A DNA stretch of 44,996 bases from Candidatus Palauibacter denitrificans (GCA_009841015.1 VXMQ01000124.1:1-44996); one strand, 5' to 3'; positions 16,855 through 25,736 are shown, counted from the first letter of the stretch. Made by a program: numbers and translations. The notes: generated by a model not told the origin, from the sequence alone.

Positions 16855-18249
16855 TCAGTTGTCGTCGCTGCTGCCGCCGCCGGCGTCGTCGTCGGTCGCG
16901 AGCTTCTTTTCCCGCTCCTCGACGAGCCGCTGGAAACCCTCTTCCGTGAGGTGCGTGACCGCGAGCCACGCGTGCGACATCTCGTCCCCCGTGCGCGCGC
17001 CGCGCGCGTACCAGATCTCCGGATCGGGGGTCAGTTCGTTCTCCGCCGTGTTGTCGTACCACCCGGTCATGACGAGCACCGTCCCGGGCGGGAGCAGCGG
17101 CGCCACGTCATCCTCGTAGATGTAGCTGTGGTGCCAGCGCGCGTCGAAGTCCGTGACCATGCTGATGAGTTCAAGCCTGCCGTCGGGGTAGAGCGCCTGG
17201 ATCGACATCGCGTGCAGGTGCACGTGGCCATGCGGCTGGAAGCTGTCGAGCCTCACGGGGTGGTCCCAGCGATAGAACCCCTGCGTCATCGCGGTCCCTC
17301 CCGGCGCCAGCGCGATGTCTCCCCTGAGGGGATAGAGGCGCAGATCCTGCTGGAATTCGGGCTCGTAGCCCTCTTCGTGGAACCAGATTCCGAGTTCGAC
17401 CTGATCGCCCTGCACGTCGTATCCCATGGGATAGTAGTGGGCGTCCCACTCGATCATGTCGTTCGTCTTCAGGAGCCGGCCCGCGTCCGCGGGCACGATC
17501 TCCCCGACCTTGCCCATCGCGTACTCGGACAGGCTCTGGATGCGCTGGTACTCCCCTTCCTCGTTCAGCCTGAGGAGGCGCGGGATCGCGTGGTGCACCA
17601 CCTGCCGCCCGGCGGGGAAGGAGGGACGCGTCTCGAACGCCATCACCCAGCGGTCCTCGTCGAGTCCCGTCGGCACCTGCGGCCGCCACCAGGTGTCGCC
17701 GCCCTCGGCCGGGACGTCGAACGGCTTCGACTTGATCACGTGATCGGGCGGGCCGAGGATGTCCTCGAGCTGCCACTTCTGCTCGTTCGGCCACTCGATC
17801 GGGGGCGGCATGTCGGCCGGATCCCCTTCGGGCGCCCCGGCGTCGGCCCACGCGACGATCGTCCCGATGTCCTCCTCGCTCAGCCGCCAGTCATCCTTAA
17901 TGTCCTGGATGCCGAGGCCGGTGTCGAGGTGGAACGGCGGCATGAGCCGCTTCGAGACCAGCTCCTTCATGCGCGAGGCCCAGCGGCGCGTGTCCCGGTA
18001 GTCGAGGAGCGCCATCGGCCCCACGGATCCCGGCCGGTGGCAGTTCTGGCAGTTCGCCTGGAGGATGGGGGCGACGTCCTTCGAGAAGGTGACGTCGGCC
18101 TCTGTCCCGGCGCCGTTCACCCCGTTCGCGGCCGGTCCCTGTCCCGCGAGATCCCGGAAGGTGAGGCCCAGAGCGACGGGCGCGATGAAGACGGCCAGCG
18201 CCGTTGCACGCGACCAGGCATGGCTCGAGTAGCGATGCGATCCACGCAT
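16855..18249 (-). CDS. Cytochrome c / PHM-like copper monooxygenase fusion
   Basis: 464 aa from the ATG at 18249; the frame is open much further upstream but that part is antisense to the PQQ gene. An export signal (~15-36) precedes a planctomycete-type cytochrome c module with CQNCH (67-71) and 'GSVGPMALLDYRD'. The C-terminal half resembles the two-copper core of peptidylglycine/dopamine monooxygenases. A complete ligand set can be proposed: His219/His220 (VVHHAI), His271 (DAHYYP), His342 and His344 (HGHVHLH), Met424 (GDEMSH), plus 'LPPGTVLVMTGWYDNTAEN'. It is probably a periplasmic copper oxygenase fed by its own heme domain; the substrate is unknown. It is divergent from the PQQ dehydrogenase. 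Confidence 0.82.
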   Translation of the reverse strand: MRGSHRYSSHAWSRATALAVFIAPVALGLTFRDLAGQGPAANGVNGAGTEADVTFSKDVAPILQANCQNCHRPGSVGPMALLDYRDTRRWASRMKELVSKRLMPPFHLDTGLGIQDIKDDWRLSEEDIGTIVAWADAGAPEGDPADMPPPIEWPNEQKWQLEDILGPPDHVIKSKPFDVPAEGGDTWWRPQVPTGLDEDRWVMAFETRPSFPAGRQVVHHAIPRLLRLNEEGEYQRIQSLSEYAMGKVGEIVPADAGRLLKTNDMIEWDAHYYPMGYDVQGDQVELGIWFHEEGYEPEFQQDLRLYPLRGDIALAPGGTAMTQGFYRWDHPVRLDSFQPHGHVHLHAMSIQALYPDGRLELISMVTDFDARWHHSYIYEDDVAPLLPPGTVLVMTGWYDNTAENELTPDPEIWYARGARTGDEMSHAWLAVTHLTEEGFQRLVEEREKKLATDDDAGGGSSDDN

Positions 18250-18453
18250 GAGGATCCTCCTGCAGATGGTACGGCTCCGCTGCCGCTTCCCGCGACTCCT
18301 CTTTAACCCCCGATAGAGTGCGAAGAAACGATGCCCGCGTGCAAGACGGCGTTGCGTCCCGGGAAACGCGCGTCCACGATGGAGTGTTATCCTTGCAGCC
18401 CGCCCCAGGGCGAACTGCGGAAGTGCGAAAGAGAGAACAGCGAGAGCGGACGG

Positions 18454-20520
18454 ATGATGAAGAACCACTGGAGCTGGCGACCGAGCAGCGCCCTTCTTCT
18501 CCCCCTTCTCTTCGGAGCCATTGCGGGGGCTCCCGCCACGGCGCAGGGCCCGGGCGTGGAGGGAGCCGCGTGGACCTACCTCGGGGGCGACGCCTGGCAC
18601 ACCCGCTACACTCCGGCGACACAGATCGATGCCGCCAACTTCGAGAGCCTCGAGGTCGCGTGGCGGTGGGACGCTTCGAGCTTCGGGCCGAGCACGGCGC
18701 GGGCCACGCCGTCCTACGTCGACGGGAAGATGATCACGGTGACGGGCGAGAACCGGCATGTCGTCGCCCTCGACCCGTCCACGGGACGACTCGTGTGGAG
18801 CTTCGCCGAACCCATGACCTGGCGGCACGAGTACTCGATGCGGAAGGCGTACGGCAAGGGCGTCGCCTACGCCGAGATCGACGGCCGCGGCGTCGTCTAC
18901 ATCATCAGTCCGGGGTTCTTCCTCTACGCGCTCGACGCCGACACGGGACGTCCGCTCGCGAACTGGGGCGAGGCGGTGCCGCTGCCGGGATTCCCGTCCT
19001 CGGGGACGGTGGACCTGGTGGCGGACCTCATCGAGGGCTGGGGGCCGTGGGAGAACCTGAACCAGGAGTACGACCCGGATCAGGGGATGCCGCTCGAGAT
19101 CGGCTACATCACGTCGTCTTCCCCTCCCATCGTCGTGAACGACGTCGTCGTTGTCGGCAACTCCGCCGAGCAGGGATACAACCAGACCCGGAAGGAGATG
19201 GTCCCGGGCGACATCCTGGCCTACGACGCCCGCACGGGGGACTTCAAGTGGAAGTTCCACGTCATCCCGCGGCCGGGGGAGTTCGGACACGAGACGTGGG
19301 AGAACGACGCCTGGCAGTGGACGGGTGACGTGTCCCCGTGGGCGCCGCTCTCGGCGGACCCGGAACTCGGACTCGTCTATCTGGTCACGAACAACGCCAC
19401 GATCGACTACTACGGCGGTTTCCATCCCGGCGACAACCTGTTTGGCACGAGCATCGTCGCGCTCGACGTGGAGACGGGAGAGCGCCGCTGGCACTTCCAG
19501 TTCGTGCGCCACGACATCTGGAACTACGACACGCCAACGGCGCCGCTCCTAATGGACGTCGTCGTGGACGGCCGGCCGATCAAGGGCGTCTTCCAGGCAA
19601 CGAAGCAGTCGTGGCTGTACGCGCTCGACCGCGAGACGGGCGAGCCGATCTGGCCCATCGAGGACCGGCCGGTCCCGCAGTCGAAGGTGCCGGGCGAGAA
19701 GCTCGCCGAGACCCAGCCGCACCCGACGTGGCCCCTGCCCTACGACCTGCAGGGCCGCACGGAGCAGGACCTCATCGACTACACGCCCGAACTACGCGAG
19801 ATGGCGCTGGAATACGCCCGGGAGAACGACCTCTTCGTGCCGCTTTTCAACCCGCCCACGCACGTCGGGAACCCCGATGGCGAGGGGCCGGCGCTCATCT
19901 GCCCCGGCGGTGGCGGGGGCGCCAACATCACCGGGCCGCCCGTCGCGGATCCCGTGAACGGGATCGTCTTCGTCACGTCCACAAGCGGGTGCTCGCCGGT
20001 CATGGTGGCGCCGGGGGTCGAATCCGAACTCGACGGACCGGACCAGACGGGCGTCACCCACTCCGAGTTCTCCCGCGCGATCGGCGTCGTCACGGAGAGC
20101 ACCGCGGACCAGGCGACCGTCGAGGGGCTGCGGATCTGGAAGGGGCCGGTGGGTCGGATCACGGCGATCGACGTGAACACCGGCGAACACCTGTGGATGA
20201 TCCCGCACGGCGACGCGCCCGAGCGGCAGCAGGCGGTGATCCGCGACCATCCGATGCTGCAGGGAGTGGACGTGAATCCGAACCAGGGCCGGCGTGGACA
20301 TTCCGCCATGGTTGCAACTCCGACGCTCCTTCTCGCGTCTGGACAGACGAGCGATGGGACGCCGCACCTGTTCGCGATCGACAAGCGGACCGGCGAGCGC
20401 GTGGGCCAGGTGGAGCTGCCGGGCAATACGCGCTACGGCATGTCGAGCTGGGTCCACGAGGGCAGGCAGTACGTGATCATCCAGCTGACCGACGGACTTG
20501 CGGCGCTGGCCCTGCCCTGA
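18454..20520 (+). CDS. PQQ-dependent dehydrogenase (quinoprotein, eight-bladed propeller type)
   Basis: 688 aa from the ATG at 18454; the frame is open from an ATG at 18331, but the hydrophobic signal peptide (SSALLLPLLFGAIAGAPATAQ) starts just after 18454. Quinoprotein propeller repeats run throughout ('VVALDPSTGRLVWSF', 'IVALDVETGERRWHFQFVRHDIWNYD', 'ITAIDVNTGEHLWMIPHG'). They also include the glucose-dehydrogenase-like 'GGGGGANITGPPVADP' and 'GRRGHSAMVATPTLLL' stretches. No c-type heme motif is present, so electrons must pass to a separate acceptor. It is likely a soluble periplasmic sugar or alcohol dehydrogenase. The divergent cytochrome/copper protein is a possible partner. Substrate undetermined. 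Confidence 0.87.
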   Translation: MMKNHWSWRPSSALLLPLLFGAIAGAPATAQGPGVEGAAWTYLGGDAWHTRYTPATQIDAANFESLEVAWRWDASSFGPSTARATPSYVDGKMITVTGENRHVVALDPSTGRLVWSFAEPMTWRHEYSMRKAYGKGVAYAEIDGRGVVYIISPGFFLYALDADTGRPLANWGEAVPLPGFPSSGTVDLVADLIEGWGPWENLNQEYDPDQGMPLEIGYITSSSPPIVVNDVVVVGNSAEQGYNQTRKEMVPGDILAYDARTGDFKWKFHVIPRPGEFGHETWENDAWQWTGDVSPWAPLSADPELGLVYLVTNNATIDYYGGFHPGDNLFGTSIVALDVETGERRWHFQFVRHDIWNYDTPTAPLLMDVVVDGRPIKGVFQATKQSWLYALDRETGEPIWPIEDRPVPQSKVPGEKLAETQPHPTWPLPYDLQGRTEQDLIDYTPELREMALEYARENDLFVPLFNPPTHVGNPDGEGPALICPGGGGGANITGPPVADPVNGIVFVTSTSGCSPVMVAPGVESELDGPDQTGVTHSEFSRAIGVVTESTADQATVEGLRIWKGPVGRITAIDVNTGEHLWMIPHGDAPERQQAVIRDHPMLQGVDVNPNQGRRGHSAMVATPTLLLASGQTSDGTPHLFAIDKRTGERVGQVELPGNTRYGMSSWVHEGRQYVIIQLTDGLAALALP

Positions 20521-20578
20521 CGGCCACTCGGGCCGGAGGGGCTCAATCCTTCTCAAGAGCCTAAGGAAGAAACGAAAA

Positions 20579-21250
20579 ATGCTGCGTGAACATCTGAATT
20601 CCGGACGCGCGGGCCGCTTCGCCGCGGTGGCGCTGTCCGTACTCGTCGCCGGCGCGTGCATCGAGAGCGAGGACACGATGGAGCCCACGCCCGCGAACGA
20701 AGCGCCGGTCGCCGTCGGCGTCGTGCCGCCGCTGGCCGTGGCGGCCGGGGACCATGTAATGGTGGACGTGTCGGGCTTTTTCCAGGACCCGGACGGCGAC
20801 CCGCTTGTGTACGGCGCGGGCACATCGAACGCGCTCGTGGCCGGCGTCTCCGTCTCGGGCAGCACGATGACCGTGGTCGGGGTCGGGACCGGCCAGGCGG
20901 CCGGGTTGATCTTCGCTCGCGATCAAGCCGGCGGGGAGGCCGTGCAGAACTTCCTGATCACGGTACCGAACCAGCCGCCGGTCGCGGCGCAGGCGCTCCC
21001 GGCGCTGAGCCTGACCACGGGGCAGGTGCACCAGCTGGACCTGTCGCAGTACTTCAGCGACCCGGAGGGCGACGACCTGACGTTCGGTGTCACGACCGCG
21101 AACACGCTTGTGGCGGTGGGGGCGGTGTCGGGCAACACGCTCACGGTGGTCGGCGTGACGGTGGGGAGCACGACGATCACTGTCACGGCGCGGGACTCGG
21201 ACGGCGGCGAGGTCCAGCAGGAAACGCCGGTGGTGGTGAGGAGCAGCTAG
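20579..21250 (+). CDS. Lipoprotein with two cadherin-like/Ig repeats
   Basis: 223 aa from the ATG at 20579, AAGGAAG upstream. The signal peptide ends in a lipobox (VLVAGAC, Cys ~27) and is followed by an acidic linker. There are two homologous modules of about 88 residues. Each begins with PPVA or APVA, contains 'DPDGDPLVYG' or 'DPEGDDLTFG', then '[ST]NALVAGVSVSG..TVVGV' and 'AND/SDGGE' type ends. These are dystroglycan-type cadherin-like putative calcium-binding modules. It lies 58 nt after the PQQ gene and may be cotranscribed. It is probably a surface or periplasmic binding protein; there is no catalytic motif. Confidence 0.8.
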   Translation: MLREHLNSGRAGRFAAVALSVLVAGACIESEDTMEPTPANEAPVAVGVVPPLAVAAGDHVMVDVSGFFQDPDGDPLVYGAGTSNALVAGVSVSGSTMTVVGVGTGQAAGLIFARDQAGGEAVQNFLITVPNQPPVAAQALPALSLTTGQVHQLDLSQYFSDPEGDDLTFGVTTANTLVAVGAVSGNTLTVVGVTVGSTTITVTARDSDGGEVQQETPVVVRSS

Positions 21251-21321
21251 AACAGGCGAGGGCGATGTGACCCGTCCGGGGATTGCTTCGTGTTAGGAGT
21301 GGCACACGGAAAAACCCGGTT

Positions 21322-21354
21322 GGCGCGAGCGAAGCGAAGTTTCGCCCAGGCGCC
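21322..21354 (+). other. Nested hairpin in the 5' leader of the barrel gene
   Basis: GGCGC (21322-21326) pairs with GCGCC (21350-21354), and inside it GCGAA (21329-21333) pairs with TTCGC (21341-21345). It ends 3 nt before the AAGGAGG ribosome site of the next gene. It could be a weak terminator or a translational leader structure. There is no U-tract. Confidence 0.35.
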
Positions 21355-21368
21355 TTGAAGGAGGCAAC

Positions 21369-22115
21369 GTGAAGTACCGATTCAGACAGTCCTCGGTCGC
21401 GGCCGTCCTCGCCGTCATCGGGGGAGGCTGGGCGGCCGAGGCCCTCGCGGCGCAGGACTTTCTCTTCGGACGTCCTTCCGTCACGCTCGGCGCCCGAATC
21501 GGGTACGCGATACCCCGCGCGGACAGCGAGATCTTCGATCTCACCCGCAGGGAACTGACGGTCGAGAAGGAGGACTTCAACGCGGTGGCGCTCAGCGCCG
21601 ATCTGGGCATCCGGCTCTCCGACCGCATCGATCTTGCGCTGGGCATCGGGTTCGAGAACAGCGAGATCGACTCCGAATCGCGCGAATTCATCGGCACGGA
21701 CGACCTGCCGATCCTGCAGACGACGGATTTCCGCCGCATCCCCTTCACCGTCGGCCTGAAAGCCTACCTCACGGAGCGGGGACGGCGGATCAGCGATCTC
21801 GCCTGGATTCCGGGCAAGCTCGCTCCCTTCGTCGGGGGCGGCGTCGGCTTCATGTGGTACGAGTTCGAGCAGGAGGGCGAGTTCGTCGACTACGATACGC
21901 TGGACATCTTCTACGACTACTTCTCGTCCAGCGACGGATCCTCGCTCGCCTACCTGACGGCCGGATTCGACTACTCGCTCGGGCTGCGGTGGATTCTGAC
22001 CGCCGAAGCGCGTTATTCTTGGGCCAGCGCGGATATGGGTGGGCAGTTCATCGGGTTCGACAGGATCGACCTGAACGGACTCCGTGCCGCGTTCGGCTTC
22101 TCGGTGCGGCTGTAA
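21369..22115 (+). CDS. Outer-membrane beta-barrel protein
   Basis: 248 aa from a GTG at 21369 with AAGGAGG 4 nt upstream, an unusually strong RBS that fixes the start. A signal peptide (SVAAVLAVIGGGWAAEALAAQ) is followed by alternating amphipathic strands ('VTLGARIGYAIPR', 'FNAVALSADLGIRLSDRIDLALGIGFENSEIDSESR', 'LAPFVGGGVGFMWYEFEQ'). The final strand ends in an aromatic/Leu position (FGFSVRL), as outer-membrane barrels do. The size and layout suggest an 8-strand OmpW/OmpA-like barrel. No plug or enzymatic motif is seen. Confidence 0.8.
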   Translation: MKYRFRQSSVAAVLAVIGGGWAAEALAAQDFLFGRPSVTLGARIGYAIPRADSEIFDLTRRELTVEKEDFNAVALSADLGIRLSDRIDLALGIGFENSEIDSESREFIGTDDLPILQTTDFRRIPFTVGLKAYLTERGRRISDLAWIPGKLAPFVGGGVGFMWYEFEQEGEFVDYDTLDIFYDYFSSSDGSSLAYLTAGFDYSLGLRWILTAEARYSWASADMGGQFIGFDRIDLNGLRAAFGFSVRL

Positions 22116-22133
22116 ACCTCGAGGTATGGTCAC

Positions 22134-23306
22134 ATGACGAAACAGCGAACTGCTGGAATCGGCTCCGCTCTTTTCGTGGCGGCCGGGATGATGCTTGCGG
22201 CCGGGCCGCTGGCGACCGCGGCGGCGCAGGAGATGGACGAACGCTGGCTCGCCTGGATGGGTTGCTGGCAGCCTGTTCGCACTTCGACGAGCGCGGACGC
22301 ACCGGAATCGCTGCTCTGCTTCCGGCCGAGCGCGGAAGAGCCCGGCGTCGAGATGATCGCGGTCGAAGACGGCGAGATCGAGGGCCGGGAAGTCGTGCGG
22401 GCGGATGGGCAGCCCCACGAGGCGACCCTGGAAGGCTGCAGCGGATCGCGCCGCGCGGTCTTCGCCTCTCGCCCGGGCCGGGTGTTCATGGAGATGGACC
22501 AGGTCTGCGAGGGTGGCGTCGACCGATCGTCGAGTGGGATGTTCGCGATGATCTCGTCCGAATCCTGGATCGACGCGCGGGTCGTCACCGTCGGCGGCGA
22601 GAAGCTGACCTGGGTGACGCGATACCGGCTGGCCACGCAGAGCCAGGCCGAGGCCGTGGGCCTCGGTGAGATCGCGGCCGACCGGAGCATGGCCGTGCGC
22701 TCGTTGCGACTCGCGGCATCCGGAGGGTATTCGGTCGGCGACATCATCGAGGCGCAGGCGCATGTGGATCCCGAGGCGGTGGAGGCCTGGATCGTCGAAC
22801 ACGAGACGCCTCTCGCGGTCGACGCCGACCGGCTCGTCCAGCTCGCCGACGCCGGCGTGTCCGAAGGCGTCATCGACATGATGATCGCGCGGAGCTATCC
22901 GGAACGCTTCGCGGTGTCCACAGGCGGCGACGGCGGCGCACAGCCCTGGCGCGGCGTAGGCGGATATTACGACCCGTTCTACGGCGGCTGGGGTTACCCC
23001 TACTACGGCCGCTTCGGGTACCGCTACGGTTACGGCTACTCGCCCTTCGGCTTCGGATACCCCTACGGTTACGGATATGGGTATGGCTACGGCTATGGCT
23101 ACGGTCCGACGATCATCCGCACGCAGCCCGCAAACAGCGGCGGCCGGGTGATCAGCGGACGTGGCTACAGCAGCGGGACCTCCAGAGTCGGAACACGGCC
23201 GACCGGGTCATCGCGGGGGACGGCGTCGATCGGTTCGTCCTCCTCGGGTTCGGGAGGGCGGTCGACGGGACGAACCGCGCGGCGGCGCGGCGGCGGAGAT
23301 CTTTGA
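22134..23306 (+). CDS. Secreted protein with Gly/Tyr-rich repeat tail
   Basis: 390 aa, ATG at 22134, 18 nt after the barrel gene. The signal peptide ends near AAAQEM (residue ~32). The N-terminal half (35-270) is globular with paired cysteines ('WMGCWQPVRTS', 'SLLCFRP', 'LEGCSGS', 'DQVCEGG') and contains 'LADAGVSEGVIDMMIARSYPERF', a short helical element. From about residue 278 a Gly/Tyr/Phe-rich run follows (GYGYGYGYGYGYG), then a Ser/Gly/Arg-rich basic tail. Such Gly-Tyr tails occur in surface and matrix proteins and may mediate self-association. A strong terminator follows. Function not recognised. Confidence 0.8.
   Translation: MTKQRTAGIGSALFVAAGMMLAAGPLATAAAQEMDERWLAWMGCWQPVRTSTSADAPESLLCFRPSAEEPGVEMIAVEDGEIEGREVVRADGQPHEATLEGCSGSRRAVFASRPGRVFMEMDQVCEGGVDRSSSGMFAMISSESWIDARVVTVGGEKLTWVTRYRLATQSQAEAVGLGEIAADRSMAVRSLRLAASGGYSVGDIIEAQAHVDPEAVEAWIVEHETPLAVDADRLVQLADAGVSEGVIDMMIARSYPERFAVSTGGDGGAQPWRGVGGYYDPFYGGWGYPYYGRFGYRYGYGYSPFGFGYPYGYGYGYGYGYGYGPTIIRTQPANSGGRVISGRGYSSGTSRVGTRPTGSSRGTASIGSSSSGSGGRSTGRTARRRGGGDL
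22966..23105 (+). repeat. GGNTAY tandem codon repeat encoding Gly-Tyr run
   Basis: Degenerate repetition of GGN-TAY hexanucleotides within the secreted protein gene, most regular at 23060-23104. It encodes the GY-rich tail. Synonymous variation between units indicates selection on the protein repeat rather than recent DNA slippage alone. Confidence 0.75.
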
Positions 23307-23340
23307 GCCCCGCTGTCCAACCCAGCTGACAGCTTCCTTC

Positions 23341-23368
23341 GAAAGGGCCCGGTCTTCCGGGCCCTTTC
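23341..23368 (+). terminator. Strong stem-loop terminator
   Basis: A perfect 12-bp stem, GAAAGGGCCCGG (23341-23352) and CCGGGCCCTTTC (23357-23368), closes on a TCTT loop 35 nt after the stop of the Gly/Tyr-rich gene. The downstream U-run is short (GCGTTTC). It probably ends the plus-strand transcript from the 18454-23306 gene group. Confidence 0.75.
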
Positions 23369-23450
23369 GCGTTTCACGTCTCGCGCGCGAAGGTCCGGAA
23401 CCGCAGATTGGCGATGCGGCCGATTTCGATGCCGGCACCGAGGAGGAACG

Positions 23451-24539
23451 ATGAACGTGGATCACCCCGCCGCGCGCCCCTTCACCTACGCCGCAATCGG
23501 CGTCCTCGGACTGGCTGCGGCCGCAACGGTCCTCATTCGGCCGGACGCGGCCCGCACGCAGACCACGTCCGGCGACTGGCAGCCCCCGCTCACCGCGCAC
23601 GGCCATCCCGACCTCCAGGGGAACTGGACCAACCAGACGCTGACCCCGTTCGAACGCCCGGAAGGCCGGGGACCCGTGCTGAGCCCGGACGAAGTCGCCG
23701 CCATAGAGGGTGGACAGGCGCAGACCGTCGCCGAACGGACGGCTCCCGTGGACCCGGACCGGCCGCTGCCGCCGGGGGGAGAACACCGGGTCTGCATCGA
23801 CGGGGCCACGACGTGTTACGACGAATTCTACCGCGAGCCGGGCGAACGCGTGGCGATCGTGAACGGCGAGCCGCGCAGTTCCCTCGTCACCGACCCGCCG
23901 GATGGGCGGATCCCGGATCTCACGCCTGGGGCGCGTCGGCGGCTGGAGGAGGCGGCGGAGTTCCGCGGCCGATTCGGCCAGTACGACCACCCCGAGCTTC
24001 GGCCGCTCGCGGAACGGTGCATCGTCTCGTTCGGATCGAGCGCCGGGCCGCCGATGCTCCCCAACTACTGGTACAACAACAGCTACACGATCGCGCAGAA
24101 CGAGGACTTCGTCGTGATCATGGCCGAGATGGTGCATGACGCGCGAATCATCCCCATCCGCGACGCACAGGAGCCGCTCGAGAGCCGGCCCGAGCCGGAA
24201 CACGTCACGCCGTGGTTCGGAAGTTCGGTCGGCTGGTGGGAGGATGGAACGCTCGTCGTCGAAACGACGAACCTGAACCCCGAGCACGCGTTCCGGGGGG
24301 TGCCGCCCTCGAAGGATCGGAAGGTCGTTGAGCGCTTCACGCGCGTGGACGAGGAGACGATCCTCTACGAGTTCACGATCGACGATCCCGCGGTGTACAC
24401 GAGCCGGTGGGGGGGGCAGGTGCCCTTCAAGCGCTTCGACCATCTGCTGTACGAGTACGCGTGCCACGAGGGCAACTACGCCATGTTCAACGTGTTGAGC
24501 GGAGCTCGCTACCAGGAGCGGATGGGAGGAACTCCGTAG
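23451..24539 (+). CDS. Exported protein of unknown function
   Basis: 362 aa, ATG at 23451 with AGGAGG at 23441-23446. An N-terminal hydrophobic segment (residues ~12-28) looks like an uncleaved anchor or signal. The mature protein starts 'PPLTAHGHPDLQGNWTNQTLTPFERP', a pattern I associate with a large uncharacterised family of secreted proteins in Acidobacteria, Gemmatimonadota and Proteobacteria. 'CIDGATTCYDEFY', 'AERCIVSFGSSAGPPMLPNYWYNNSYTIAQ', 'VGWWEDGTLVVETTNLN' and the C-terminal 'DHLLYEYACHEGNYAMFNVLSGAR' are its other blocks. Four cysteines are probably disulfide-linked. No catalytic assignment is possible from sequence. Confidence 0.8.
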   Translation: MNVDHPAARPFTYAAIGVLGLAAAATVLIRPDAARTQTTSGDWQPPLTAHGHPDLQGNWTNQTLTPFERPEGRGPVLSPDEVAAIEGGQAQTVAERTAPVDPDRPLPPGGEHRVCIDGATTCYDEFYREPGERVAIVNGEPRSSLVTDPPDGRIPDLTPGARRRLEEAAEFRGRFGQYDHPELRPLAERCIVSFGSSAGPPMLPNYWYNNSYTIAQNEDFVVIMAEMVHDARIIPIRDAQEPLESRPEPEHVTPWFGSSVGWWEDGTLVVETTNLNPEHAFRGVPPSKDRKVVERFTRVDEETILYEFTIDDPAVYTSRWGGQVPFKRFDHLLYEYACHEGNYAMFNVLSGARYQERMGGTP

Positions 24540-24709
24540 CCCGCTCGCCGGGTCGCCTGCGTTCGCTCGTCGCCGCGCTGGCGGTCGCGGGCTGCGCCGC
24601 CGATCGTCCGCCGGAGAGCGCGGCCGAAGCGGAGCGCGCCCCGGCCGGGGTGCTTGGCCTGCGTCCGGGCCCGTCGCCCGATCGATCCTCGCCTGACTGG
24701 GAGCCGCCC

Positions 24710-25690
24710 GTGAAAGTCGTCGTCGCCGATCTGTGGCCCGGCCGCACGGCCGAACTCGCGGAGGTCGCCCCGGGCGTGGACCTCGTCGTCGTCGGAGACG
24801 GGCAGGCCGCGGCGGCCGAAGCGCACGACGCCGACGCAGTCCTCGGCGTGCTGAACGCGGACATCCTCGCCGCCGGCGATCGGCTCCGCTGGGTACAGCT
24901 CGCCTCGGCCGGCGTCGAACGCTACCTCGCGTTGCCCGGGCTCTCCGACGCCGAGGACCTCGTCATCACGAACGCCCAGCGGATCTTCGCCCCCGGCGGC
25001 GCGGAGCACGCGCTCGGCATGGCGCTCATTCTGGCGCGACGGTTCCACACGGCGCTCGACCTGCAGCGCGAGCGGCGCTGGGACATCCGGCCGCTGACCG
25101 GACCCTCTCCCTACCGCGGAGAGGGGAGCGAACTGCTGGAACTCCGCGGGCGCACGATGCTCGTCATCGGTCTCGGCGGGATCGGGACGGAAACCGCCCG
25201 CATCGCGCACGGGATCGGCATGCGGGTCACGGCCACGCGGAACAGCAGCCGCGAGGGGCCCGATTTCGTGGAGAAGGTCGGGCTGGCGTCGGAACTCCTG
25301 GAGCTCGTTCCCGAAGCGGACGTCATCGTCAACGCCCTGCCGCTCACGCCGGAGACGGACGGCCTCATCGACGAGGCCTTCTTCGAGCTGACGCGGCCCA
25401 CCGCGCTCTACATCACGCTCGGCCGCGGACGCACGACGAACACGGCGGCGCTCGTCCACGCGCTGAGAGAGGGCCGGATCGCGGGCGCGGGGCTCGATGT
25501 GGTGGATCCCGAGCCGCTCCCGCCGGAGCACGTCCTGTGGTCGATGCCGAACGTGATCATCACACCGCACCTCGGCGGTGATTCCGATGAACACATGGAG
25601 CGGATGTGGATCCTCTTCCGCGAAAACCTGCGGCGCTTCGCGGCTGGCGAGCCGCTTCTCTCCGTCGTTAACCGGGAGCGCGGCTACTAG
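24710..25690 (+). CDS. D-isomer-specific 2-hydroxyacid dehydrogenase family protein
   Basis: 326 aa from a GTG at 24710 (GGGAG upstream). The Rossmann motif is VIGLGGIGTETA. The family catalytic set is visible: Arg in 'LGRGRTTNTAAL', Glu in 'VVDPEPLPPEH' and His in 'NVIITPHLGG'. It reduces 2-keto acids or oxidises D-2-hydroxy acids with NAD(P). The same frame continues upstream without a stop and encodes a good lipobox segment (RSLVAALAVAGCAAD, about 24560-24603), but no ATG, GTG or TTG lies between 24461 and 24710. The true start may therefore be the GTG at 24461 (overlapping the previous gene by 79 nt), a non-standard codon, or 24710. The catalytic domain call is firm; the start is not. Confidence 0.8.
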   Translation: MKVVVADLWPGRTAELAEVAPGVDLVVVGDGQAAAAEAHDADAVLGVLNADILAAGDRLRWVQLASAGVERYLALPGLSDAEDLVITNAQRIFAPGGAEHALGMALILARRFHTALDLQRERRWDIRPLTGPSPYRGEGSELLELRGRTMLVIGLGGIGTETARIAHGIGMRVTATRNSSREGPDFVEKVGLASELLELVPEADVIVNALPLTPETDGLIDEAFFELTRPTALYITLGRGRTTNTAALVHALREGRIAGAGLDVVDPEPLPPEHVLWSMPNVIITPHLGGDSDEHMERMWILFRENLRRFAAGEPLLSVVNRERGY

Positions 25691-25736
25691 CCTCGCTTCC
25701 CGTCCCCGAGCATTCGTCGGCTCTTCGAGCGCCGAG

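Noticed and set aside
18250..19512. Upstream extension of the cytochrome/copper gene frame
   Set aside because: It is antisense to the PQQ dehydrogenase, and the real protein has its own signal peptide from 18249.
22966..23105. Possible CRISPR or intergenic repeat array
   Set aside because: Units are 6-bp codon repeats inside an open reading frame with no spacers; they encode Gly-Tyr.
25691..25736. Bidirectional terminator between converging genes
   Set aside because: Only an imperfect bulged stem (about 25718-25734) without a U-tract; too weak to annotate.
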